From positions 1 through 5,818 of the forward strand of contig CAYYAU010000078.1 of NCBI GenBank assembly GCA_964469765.1: DNA of 5,818 nucleotides, read 5' to 3'. The stretch's first letter is position 1. Each line of letters begins with the position of its first letter. A program made the translations under genes and the position numbers. The stretch comes from CAYYAU01 sp964469765 [NCBI: uncultured Clostridia bacterium] (GTDB taxonomy: Bacteria > UBA6262 > WVXT01 > CAYYAU01). The notes under the pieces were generated by a model. The model did no database searches, was not told where the DNA came from, and saw only the letters and a list, made by a program, of their open reading frames with translations. Positions 1-5,818 of this stretch are shown piece after piece.

Positions 1-2
1 AA

Positions 3-1562
3 GCAGAAGACCCCATAATAAATGATGGAAATAGTGGGGTTAATAAGATTTTCTATAGAATAAATGATAGGGAGTTAATGAAGTATACAACAATCTTTTA
101 TCTTACAGGAGGAGAAAATAGTATATTCTGGTACAGTACAGATAATGTTGGGAATATAGAAGAGATAAAATCATTTAAGGTTATTATAGATACTGAGGCT
201 CCAAATACTGTGATTATTCCAAGTGGAAAGTTATACAGTGATGGTATAAATAATTATGCGCCAATTTCCTACTCTTATGAGTTAATGGCTATGGATAGGA
301 ATGGTCTATCTGGGGTTGCTTATATTGAAATGAGTATTGATGATGGTGATTGGACTAAATACGTCTCCCCTATTTCTTTTTCTGTAGAGGGGCAACATAT
401 AATAAAGTATAGAGCAGTTGATAATACAGGTAATATTGAAAGTGATAAGGAGTTTAGGGTTATTGTTGATGCGACACCACCAGAGGTGGTTTCTCATTAT
501 CCTTCTAATGGGGAGTATGTGTTGGTTAGTGAGGTTGAAAGAGTTGTTGTCAGTTTTGCTGAGCAGGTTTTTGTTGAGAATAATGACTGGGGGAAGGCTG
601 TTTCTGTTCTGAATTGTAGTCTGGGTAGTTATGTTTCTGGTAAGGTTATATATGATAATAGTTCTTATAAGATATATTTTGAGCCTTCTTCTTTACTTGA
701 TTATAATTGTGATTTTGAGGTGAGAGTTAACTCTTTAATAAAGGATATTGTTTGTAATCCTTTAAAGGAGTTTGTAAGTAGGTTTACAACAATGTTGGAT
801 AAGGATAAGGGAGGAAAAGTAAGTCAGGATGAGGTAACACTTATTGTTTCTCCTGATGCATTAAGAGAGGATGGTGTTATAAGAATAAGTAAAGAGATTG
901 GGTATAATCTGAATAAGGTGCCAAGACCACTTGAGTCATTTACAAATTATAGTTATCATATTTTTGGGTTGAATAGGAGACATAAGAGGTTAAATGAAAA
1001 GTTAAAGAAGGATGTAGAAATGAAGATTGATTATGGAAAAATAATTGATAATATTAGGTCTACTAAGTATTGGTCGGATAAAGAGGTGGATGTTAAAACC
1101 TTAAGGATATTTTATTATGATGAGGCTAATGAGATATGGCAACTTGTCAACAGTTCTGTGAATGATGCTGGTGAAAGGGTGGTATCGGCAAAGATTAATA
1201 GGTTTGGTATGTATGCTATTATGGGGTTTTCTCCACCAAGCGATTCTTTAGAGGATTTAACGAATTTCCCGAATCCGTTTCCTGCTTATGGAAGGAAAGA
1301 TACAACAATTCAGTATTATCTTAAGGAAGATGCTAAAGTTACAATTGTTATATATGATTTGTTAGGTAACCTTGTAAGGAAGTATGAAATTGTAAAAGGA
1401 CAGCCTGGTAAAGGACAAGGAGGAGTTGAAAATCAGGTTATCTGGGATGGCAGGAATGGAAAAGGCGATTTTGTAGCAAATGGTGGGTATATCTGTGTTG
1501 TGCATATGGATTCAGGTAAGGAGAAGAAGACAAAGAGAAGGAAGATACTGATACTAAAGTAG
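3..1562 (+). CDS. Multidomain Ig-like exported protein with C-terminal FlgD-Ig/T9SS-like sorting domain (5' partial)
   Basis: The frame is open from the first complete codon at 3, so the Met at 78 lies inside a domain and is not the start. The N-terminus and any signal peptide are outside the window. Counting residues from nt 3, two OmpL47-like Ig-type repeats lie at about 10-67 and 102-160. Each has SGV, a Y..(V)DN.GNIE core and an ending like D..(A/P)P. An SbsA-type Ig-like domain (Big_5) spans about 159-262, beginning PPEVVSHYPSNGEYV. A ZU5-like region follows at about 276-410 (VTLIVSPDAL early, RFGMYAIMG at its end). Residues 421-519 form a FlgD-Ig domain with NFPNPF, VTIVIYDLLGNLV, VIWDGRNGKGD, NGGYICVV and a basic KRRKILILK end. 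This arrangement is known from secreted or surface proteins, and the last domain resembles T9SS type A sorting domains. The role is probably extracellular or cell-surface, with no enzymatic motif visible. The gene ends in TAG, 102 bases before the barrel-TPR gene on the same strand, so co-transcription is plausible. The domain calls rest on motif reading without a profile search. Confidence 0.88.
   Translation, partial: AEDPIINDGNSGVNKIFYRINDRELMKYTTIFYLTGGENSIFWYSTDNVGNIEEIKSFKVIIDTEAPNTVIIPSGKLYSDGINNYAPISYSYELMAMDRNGLSGVAYIEMSIDDGDWTKYVSPISFSVEGQHIIKYRAVDNTGNIESDKEFRVIVDATPPEVVSHYPSNGEYVLVSEVERVVVSFAEQVFVENNDWGKAVSVLNCSLGSYVSGKVIYDNSSYKIYFEPSSLLDYNCDFEVRVNSLIKDIVCNPLKEFVSRFTTMLDKDKGGKVSQDEVTLIVSPDALREDGVIRISKEIGYNLNKVPRPLESFTNYSYHIFGLNRRHKRLNEKLKKDVEMKIDYGKIIDNIRSTKYWSDKEVDVKTLRIFYYDEANEIWQLVNSSVNDAGERVVSAKINRFGMYAIMGFSPPSDSLEDLTNFPNPFPAYGRKDTTIQYYLKEDAKVTIVIYDLLGNLVRKYEIVKGQPGKGQGGVENQVIWDGRNGKGDFVANGGYICVVHMDSGKEKKTKRRKILILK
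30..482 (+). repeat. Two tandem Ig-like (OmpL47-type) protein repeats
   Basis: Within the first gene, nt 30-203 and 306-482 encode two copies of the same fold with a period of about 92 residues. Both copies share SGV near the start, an aromatic/acidic Y.(T/V)DN.GNIE motif in the middle, and F(K/R)VI(I/V)D..(A/P)P at the end. The DNA itself has diverged, so this is a protein-level repeat. The first copy begins almost at the window edge, so further copies may exist upstream. Repeats of this kind usually act as spacers in surface proteins. Confidence 0.75.
1263..1559 (+). other. C-terminal FlgD-Ig / T9SS type A-like sorting domain
   Basis: This marks the last domain of the first gene. It opens with NFPNPF, continues with TTIQYYL, VTIVIYDLLGNLV and VIWDGRNGKGD (WDGRN codons at 1443-1457), and ends NGGYICVV then KRRKILILK. 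The pattern NxPNPF..T.I.Y.L..V.I.IYD..G..V...WDG.N..G..V..G.Y is shared by FlgD-Ig domains and by C-terminal signals recognised by the type IX secretion machinery in Bacteroidota and related phyla. Whether it works as a secretion signal here is inferred from its C-terminal position and the PorV-like neighbour. Confidence 0.7.
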
Positions 1563-1564
1563 AA

Positions 1565-1608
1565 GCTGATTTATGCGGATAGCAACGCTGATATACGTGG
1601 AAAGTATG
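1565..1608. repeat. Degenerate 22-bp direct repeat pair in the intergenic gap
   Basis: Two adjacent units, 1565-1586 and 1587-1608, both start GCTGAT and match at 15 of 22 positions by eye. The shared skeleton is GCTGATnTAnGnGGAnAG. From memory, short 'GATTnACGCGGAT'-like repeats are scattered between genes in many environmental genomes, and this pair could be a decayed copy of one. Nothing here reads as coding, and no convincing promoter or terminator was seen in the 102-base gap. Confidence 0.35.
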
Positions 1609-1664
1609 AAGGTAGCCTATTTCTTTTAAAAGATAGAAGGAAGTAGTGAGCAAATAAAGATATT

Positions 1665-1760
1665 ATGAAAAATACAATGTTTAGAAAATTTATATTGAGG
1701 ATTATAATAGTGTGTTTAATTAGTCCTCTGTGCTTGGGATTCAAGACGAGTCTTTCTGCT
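1665..1760 (+). other. Signal peptide of the barrel-TPR protein
   Basis: Residues 1-32 have Lys/Arg at 2, 7, 8 and 12, a hydrophobic stretch IIIVCLISPLCLGF at 13-26, and a small-residue SLSA site consistent with signal peptidase I. The cysteines at 17 and 23 do not sit in a lipobox, so a lipoprotein is unlikely. This supports Sec export, as a barrel protein requires. Confidence 0.75.
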
Positions 1761-4700
1761 TCTGTAAAGGAGGAAGGAGGCGTTGCTGGTGCTTATCTTT
1801 ATTGGGGAGCTGGAGCAAGAGCATTGGGTATGGGAAGAGCGTTTGTTGGGCTTTGCGATGACGGGTCTTCTCCTTACTGGAATCCAGCAGGGTTAGGACA
1901 GATAAGAAAAAAGCAGTTTTCTTCTTTATACTCAATTCTATGGGAGAATACAGGATATAGTTTCTTATCATATGTTCATCCATTATTTTCTTATAAATCA
2001 TATAAAAAAGGGGGGTTAGGTGTAGCTATTGTGAATTTAACATCAACTAAGTTTGAAAAGACAGATAGGTATAATGTTGTTCTCGGTAATACCTTTGATA
2101 CTGAAACCACTGGCATAGTCTCTTATGGAAAAGAGGTATTTGATGGGATTTACTCTGGAATAAGTTTAAAGATAGTTAATCAAACAGTGGATAAGTATTC
2201 AGATACAGGTTTTGGAATGGATTTAGGGTTGTTGTATAAACCAAAGATGGGATTCTGGTTTGTTGATAATAGGTTAGCGTTGGGTTTGAATTTACAGAAT
2301 ATAGTTTCACCTGAGATTAAGTTAAAAGAGACCAAAGATAGGTTTCCTCTTAATATAAAGGCTGGGTTATCCTACAGAATCATTCCTGATAGGTTTACCT
2401 TTGTAGTGGATGCTAATAAGAGTGAGAAACATTCCATTAAGTTAAGTTATGGGATGGAATATATGTTTAATAAAGGGTTTTCTGTTCGGGGAGGGGTTAA
2501 TGAAAATGAGTTCACAGGTGGTGTTGGGATAGGAATTAAGAATTTTAATATTGACTATGCATATGCTTATCATAATGTGTTGGGAAGGGATTTGTCTTTA
2601 GGTTCTTCTCATAGGATTGGATTAAATGTTGTGTTTCCTAAGGTTGTTGAGGTTGTTAAGTTTGTTCCAGAATGTATTAATATGAGTGTGGAGTTTTATC
2701 CTAAAAGGGATAAGGACTTTGAAAAGATTCTACAATTATATAATGTCAAGGATTACAGAAAGATAATAAAAAAAGGAAAAAAGTATTGTAGGAAAAATAA
2801 GAAAAAGGCATATAGGTATTCGGTAATGTTTTTAATGGGAGAGTCTTATTTTAATCAGAATAGATTCAAGCCTGCCTTAAGAGAGTATAGAAAAGTTGTG
2901 CAGTCAGGTTTTAGTAAGTTAGTAAGTTATGCAAAGGTGCGGATTGCTGAGTGTTTGTATAATATGGGAAAATATAAGCATGCTTTAGATGAGTTTAATA
3001 AAATCATTAAAGAGAAAGGTATAACTGATGAACAACTGGTTTCAGAACTGCTTTTTGATATTGGAATGTGTTATATCAGGTTAAATAAGTTTTCAGATGC
3101 TTATACTTCTTTTCAGGAGATTGTGTATAATTTGCCTAATACTGTTAAGAAGAAAGAATCTATTTATCTTATGGGTTTAATTGATTATATGAATAAGGAT
3201 TATGATTCTTCTTTAGACTATCTTAAAATGTTAGATAACGAAACAATCCCAGAAACAATCAGGAATAAAGGAGTTTTCTATTCAGGTATGATACTGGATA
3301 AGATGGGAAAACAGTTTCTTAGTCTTGGAAGGTTTAAGGAGGTTGAGGGAAGGTTTGTTGAGGAGTTGTTTAATGAGGTTTGTTTATATAAAATAGCAGA
3401 GATGTTTTATCGTTTAGGAGATTATAAAATTGCACAAATGAGATGGAATGAGTTTTTAGATAGGTATCCTGAAAGTGAATATACTCCTTATGTAAGGTTT
3501 ATGATTGGACTATGTTATTATAACAATGGTGACTACTCTTTGGCTAAAAGTTGTTTTAATAAGTTTATAAATGAGTATTCAAATAAATACTTCTTAAGAG
3601 GTGTTAATAAAAAAGGAATGTATCGTATAAAAAAAGAGTTAATCCCTGCCAGTTATTATAATATTGCCTTGAATGAAGAAGCATTAGGAAATAAAAAAGA
3701 GGCTATTAATATACATAAATGGATTTGTAAGAAGTATAAAAACAATAAAACTGAGTTTTTATCTATGAGGCGGTTAACGTATCTTTATTTTGGAGATAAG
3801 AAGTATCAGAAAACAGTTGATATGGTAGATAGCCTTATTAAGAAAAAACGATGTCCCGAAGATGTGTTGTGGTTGAAGGCATTATCTCTGTTTCATTTAG
3901 GCAGATATAATGAGAGTAGAATGTTATGTTTGGATAACATTTCAAATAGTAATGATGAGAAAATAAAAGAAAAGTTTATGTATCTTTTAGGGTTGGTGTA
4001 TATGCATACTAATCAATATGAAAAGATTATAACATCCTATTATCATTTAATTAAAAATAGAGAGTTTAATGATAAAGAAATTCTAGGAATGTGTTATTAC
4101 AATGTAGCAAAGGCGTATTATCTTCTGAATGACTATAAGAAAGCAAAGGATGTTTTTGAGTATGTTTTAGAGGAGGCTCCTTTATCAAAGGTGTCAACAT
4201 TTTCGTATATAGGAATGATTAATGCACTGAATAGAAAGAAAGATTTTGATGCAGCATTGAAAGAGGATAAAAAGTGGTTGGATTTATATTCAGATATGGA
4301 TGATGTTAAGAAGATTGGTTTACTTGCAAAGGCTGATATTTATTTTAATAAGAAGGATTATAAGAAGGCAATTATAGATTATGATAAGTTTATAAATTTC
4401 TATAATAAGGATAAAAGAGTAGTTGATGCTATGTATTATAAAGGAGTGTGTTTGAAGAGGCTTGGATATTATATTGATGCGATATCTGTTTGGAAGGAGC
4501 TTTTAGAACTGGAGATTAATAAAAAATTGAGAGAAGAGTTGTTAGAAAGAATTGCATCTATTTACTTTGCTCTTGGCAAGTATGATAAGGCGGTTGTGTG
4601 GTATAGAAAGATTACGGAAGAGTTTTCTGGAAGCATCCAGGCAAAACAGGCACAGATGCATATAGCAGAGAGTTTGTATAATCAGAAGAAGTATACCCAG

Positions 4701-5699
4701 GCTATAAAGGAGTATGAGAGGCTGTTAGGCCTTAATCCTGATGAGAAGATAAAAAACGCTACACTTGATGCAATTAAGATATGCTATTTTGAAAAAGCAA
4801 AAAGTACAACTACCTTGGAACAGGGGTTAAAAGGATTTATCTCAAAATATAGTAAAGAAAGAATTGTTGGTGAAGCATATTGGCAGTTGGCTGTTGATGC
4901 TTATGAGCATAATCAATATGGAAAAGCAATAGGGTATTTTAAGAAGGTTATTGAGGATTATCCACAAGTTGAATCAGCAAAACCATCTTTTTATTATTTA
5001 GGAGAATGTTACTATCTAACTAAGAAGTATAAAGAAGCAAAAGATGTGTTAGAGAAGTTTATTAAGAACTATCCTAAGGATAGGCTTTTTTATCAAGCGA
5101 AGTTTTATTTAGCATCAGCATTGTTTAGTTTAAAAAGGATAGATGAGTGTATTAAACACTACAATGATATTCTTGTGACTAATCCGAAAGGAGAGATAGA
5201 TATATCCTCACGGTTAAATATTGCGTTAGCGTATGTAGTTTCAAAGAAATTAGACAAAGCAGCTATGCAGTATAAACAGTTTCTAAAGAGGTATCCTTCA
5301 AATAAAAAGAAAAACTTTGTTTATTGGCAACTTGGTAAAATTTACCAGGGGCTACAGCAGTATAGAAATGCTATTCGGTATTACCATAAAGTAAAACCTC
5401 AGAAAGGAATAAGTTATTTAGAAATAAAATATAGAACAGGTTATTGTTATGAGGAACTTGGAGATTTAGAGAGCGCAGATAGAATCTATTCATTACTTAG
5501 GAAAAGGCGTCCTAAGGATGACCCATTTAGGTTAGCTGGGTTAATAAGGTTGGCACAGATATATGAGAATAATGGCGAAGCATGGCGGGCTGTATATCTG
5601 TATCGAGATGTAGCAAGAAATAGTAAGAACGAAAATTGGAGAAAAGCAGCGTGGATGAGAATAAAAGCCTTGAGAAAGGAATTCGGGGTCAGACCTTGA
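1665..5699 (+). CDS. PorV/UPF0164-type outer-membrane barrel fused to about 25 TPR repeats
   Basis: This encodes a predicted outer-membrane protein of 1344 residues. The ATG at 1665 is the first after an in-frame stop at 1647-1649. Only a weak AAAGA stands as ribosome site at 1656-1660. A signal peptide occupies residues 1-32: basic start, hydrophobic core 13-26, likely cleavage after SLSA. Residues 40-325 match the PorV/PorQ/UPF0164 (FadL-like) barrel family: GAGARALGMGRAFVG at 48-62, then SSPYWNPAGLGQI, and later LGLNLQN and alternating strands ending RIGLNVVFP. From about 382 to the end run roughly 25 TPR units of about 34 residues, typified by YYLGECYYLTKKYKEAKDV, with a few degenerate ones (about 540-560 and the unit with STTTLEQ). 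PorV proteins in Bacteroidota shuttle T9SS cargo and lack the TPR tail. In standard barrel topology the C-terminal TPR solenoid would be periplasmic and could hold partner proteins or reach toward the cell wall. The last residues FGVRP and the stop seem to come from an inserted transposable element. No enzyme motif is visible. The gene lies 102 bases behind the sorting-domain gene and is probably in one transcript with it. Confidence 0.9.
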   Translation: MKNTMFRKFILRIIIVCLISPLCLGFKTSLSASVKEEGGVAGAYLYWGAGARALGMGRAFVGLCDDGSSPYWNPAGLGQIRKKQFSSLYSILWENTGYSFLSYVHPLFSYKSYKKGGLGVAIVNLTSTKFEKTDRYNVVLGNTFDTETTGIVSYGKEVFDGIYSGISLKIVNQTVDKYSDTGFGMDLGLLYKPKMGFWFVDNRLALGLNLQNIVSPEIKLKETKDRFPLNIKAGLSYRIIPDRFTFVVDANKSEKHSIKLSYGMEYMFNKGFSVRGGVNENEFTGGVGIGIKNFNIDYAYAYHNVLGRDLSLGSSHRIGLNVVFPKVVEVVKFVPECINMSVEFYPKRDKDFEKILQLYNVKDYRKIIKKGKKYCRKNKKKAYRYSVMFLMGESYFNQNRFKPALREYRKVVQSGFSKLVSYAKVRIAECLYNMGKYKHALDEFNKIIKEKGITDEQLVSELLFDIGMCYIRLNKFSDAYTSFQEIVYNLPNTVKKKESIYLMGLIDYMNKDYDSSLDYLKMLDNETIPETIRNKGVFYSGMILDKMGKQFLSLGRFKEVEGRFVEELFNEVCLYKIAEMFYRLGDYKIAQMRWNEFLDRYPESEYTPYVRFMIGLCYYNNGDYSLAKSCFNKFINEYSNKYFLRGVNKKGMYRIKKELIPASYYNIALNEEALGNKKEAINIHKWICKKYKNNKTEFLSMRRLTYLYFGDKKYQKTVDMVDSLIKKKRCPEDVLWLKALSLFHLGRYNESRMLCLDNISNSNDEKIKEKFMYLLGLVYMHTNQYEKIITSYYHLIKNREFNDKEILGMCYYNVAKAYYLLNDYKKAKDVFEYVLEEAPLSKVSTFSYIGMINALNRKKDFDAALKEDKKWLDLYSDMDDVKKIGLLAKADIYFNKKDYKKAIIDYDKFINFYNKDKRVVDAMYYKGVCLKRLGYYIDAISVWKELLELEINKKLREELLERIASIYFALGKYDKAVVWYRKITEEFSGSIQAKQAQMHIAESLYNQKKYTQAIKEYERLLGLNPDEKIKNATLDAIKICYFEKAKSTTTLEQGLKGFISKYSKERIVGEAYWQLAVDAYEHNQYGKAIGYFKKVIEDYPQVESAKPSFYYLGECYYLTKKYKEAKDVLEKFIKNYPKDRLFYQAKFYLASALFSLKRIDECIKHYNDILVTNPKGEIDISSRLNIALAYVVSKKLDKAAMQYKQFLKRYPSNKKKNFVYWQLGKIYQGLQQYRNAIRYYHKVKPQKGISYLEIKYRTGYCYEELGDLESADRIYSLLRKRRPKDDPFRLAGLIRLAQIYENNGEAWRAVYLYRDVARNSKNENWRKAAWMRIKALRKEFGVRP
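1782..2639 (+). other. PorV/PorQ (UPF0164) beta-barrel domain
   Basis: These are residues 40-325 of the fusion protein. The family hallmark is at the N-terminal end: a glycine/alanine-rich GARALGMGRAFVG followed by a WNPAGL motif. After it come amphipathic strands with alternating hydrophobic residues (GLGVAIVNL, GISLKIVNQ, GFGMDLGLLY, LALGLNLQNI, FTFVVDA, FSVRGGV) and a closing strand RIGLNVVF. The length of about 285 residues suits a complete small barrel of the family. Confidence 0.8.
2808..5675 (+). repeat. TPR solenoid, about 25 repeats
   Basis: From about residue 382, helix pairs of about 34 residues recur with the TPR spacing: small or aromatic residues in helix A (Y..G..Y), a turn with (G/N/K)(K/D)Y, then A in helix B and often a final (N/D)YP. 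Clear examples are AECLYNMGKYKHALDEFNK near 428-446, AKAYYLLNDYKKAKDVFEY, AESLYNQKKYTQAIKEYER and GECYYLTKKYKEAKDVLEK. I counted 25 units by eye, including a few weak ones, plus the first helix of a possible 26th at the C-terminus. Such solenoids bind other proteins or act as scaffolds. The copies differ at DNA level, so the array is old. Confidence 0.85.
5687..5695. repeat. GGTC-A-GACC imperfect palindrome at the transposon end
   Basis: Four complementary bases flank a single A. This small inverted repeat lies inside the last codons of the barrel-TPR gene and 57 bases ahead of the transposase start. RAYT enzymes act on short palindromic REP units, so it may be part of the recognised end. It is too short to form a stable hairpin alone. 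Confidence 0.45.
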
Positions 5700-5712
5700 A
5701 ATGTGAAAAGAT

Positions 5713-5746
5713 TTGACATGACATTGAATTAAAAAAGAGGTAAAAT
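5713..5746 (+). promoter_or_regulatory. Possible weak promoter for the transposase
   Basis: A perfect TTGACA at 5713-5718 is followed by TAAAAT at 5741-5746. The 22-base spacing is longer than the usual 16-18, so the pair is doubtful. No better -10 exists at normal spacing. An AGAGGT at 5736-5741, 11 bases before the ATG, could act as ribosome site and overlaps the putative -10 by one base. Read-through from the upstream genes is an alternative source of transcription. Confidence 0.22.
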
Positions 5747-5752
5747 AAAATT

Positions 5753-5818
5753 ATGGCAAGGCTATATAGACTACAAAGTGAAAATTGTTTGTATCATATT
5801 ACGAGCCGAGGGAATAAT
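5753..5818 (+). CDS. REP-associated tyrosine transposase (RAYT, IS200-like), N-terminal fragment
   Basis: Only 22 codons are visible before the window ends, all open. They begin MARLYRL and contain YHITSRGNN at 14-22. The pattern MARxxR...(L)YH(V/I)TSRGN is the signature N-terminus of the Y1_Tnp-type REP-associated transposases, which are single-strand HUH-type tyrosine nucleases that cut at REP hairpins. The catalytic HUH pair and tyrosine would lie downstream and cannot be judged here. The start is supported by an AGAGGT 11 bases upstream and by agreement with the family's usual N-terminus. Whether the gene is intact is unknown. Confidence 0.85.
   Translation, partial: MARLYRLQSENCLYHITSRGNN

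Larger units (their letters stand above)
5685..5818 (+). mobile_element. Left end of a RAYT/IS200-like element (partial)
   Basis: The segment starts near GGGGTCAGACC at 5685-5695, which contains the near-palindrome GGTC-A-GACC, and runs through a non-coding leader into a transposase start at 5753. From memory, GGGGTCAGACC-type sequences are often found just ahead of RAYT genes in environmental bacteria, but I could not search to confirm this. The exact left boundary is uncertain and could be a few bases earlier (5679-5685). The right end is outside the window. Confidence 0.6.

Noticed and set aside
78-80. ATG at 78 as the start of the first gene
   Set aside because: The frame is open back to nt 3 and the 25 upstream codons complete the first Ig-like repeat, so the real start is upstream of the window.
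306-497. Minus-strand open frame opposite the first gene
   Set aside because: It is short, has no recognisable domain or ribosome site, and lies entirely opposite a well-supported domain-coding region.
1622-1633. Perfect palindrome TCTTTTAAAAGA as a terminator between the two genes
   Set aside because: With a minimal loop it leaves only a 4-bp AT-rich stem and no following T-run, so it would not end transcription. It is likely chance in AT-rich DNA.
1438-1653. Minus-strand open frame spanning the end of gene 1 and the intergenic gap
   Set aside because: Its composition is Ser/His/Tyr-rich as expected from the reverse of the coding strand, and it has no family signature or convincing start signal.
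1713-1740. Lipoprotein signal at Cys17 or Cys23 of the barrel-TPR protein
   Set aside because: The residues before these cysteines (IIV and SPL) do not form a lipobox, and a later SLSA site fits signal peptidase I better.
1741-2001. Minus-strand open frame opposite the signal peptide and barrel region
   Set aside because: It is a low-complexity Lys/Gln/Leu-rich product without motif, opposite the conserved PorV hallmark.
5486-5719. Minus-strand open frame opposite the last TPR units
   Set aside because: It overlaps clear TPR coding sequence and the transposon leader, and shows no domain or start signal.
1-5818. CRISPR array, tRNA or rRNA genes
   Set aside because: No regularly spaced identical DNA repeats, cloverleaf-like segment or rRNA-like conserved stretch was seen. 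The non-coding space totals only about 155 bases.

Overview
The window looks like chromosomal DNA from an uncultivated, double-membraned (diderm) bacterium. The DNA is AT-rich, arginine is mostly AGA/AGG, and the plus strand carries far more G than C over most of its length. Two large plus-strand genes encode exported or outer-membrane proteins of types common in candidate phyla such as Omnitrophota, Desantisbacteria, WOR-3 and their relatives. I cannot place the organism more precisely from the sequence alone.

Layout. Positions 3-1562 hold the 3' part of a multidomain surface or secreted protein. It has two Ig-like repeats, an SbsA-type Ig-like domain, a ZU5-like region, and a C-terminal FlgD-Ig domain that resembles type A sorting domains of the type IX secretion system (T9SS). 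Its start lies upstream of the window. After a 102-base gap with a short degenerate repeat pair, positions 1665-5699 encode a 1344-residue protein. That protein has a signal peptide, a PorV/UPF0164-type outer-membrane beta-barrel domain, and then about 25 tetratricopeptide (TPR) repeats. At the 3' edge, from about 5685, begins what looks like a REP-associated tyrosine transposase (RAYT, IS200-like) element. Its first 22 codons start at 5753 and run out of the window.

How they fit together. The two large genes share a strand and are close enough to be co-transcribed. A protein with a sorting-like C-terminal domain next to a PorV-like barrel suggests a cargo and outer-membrane-partner pair (inference). 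The barrel-first, TPR-second order in one chain is unusual: better-known barrel/TPR exporters such as BcsC have the TPRs first. The transposon end appears to supply the last few codons and the stop of the barrel-TPR gene.
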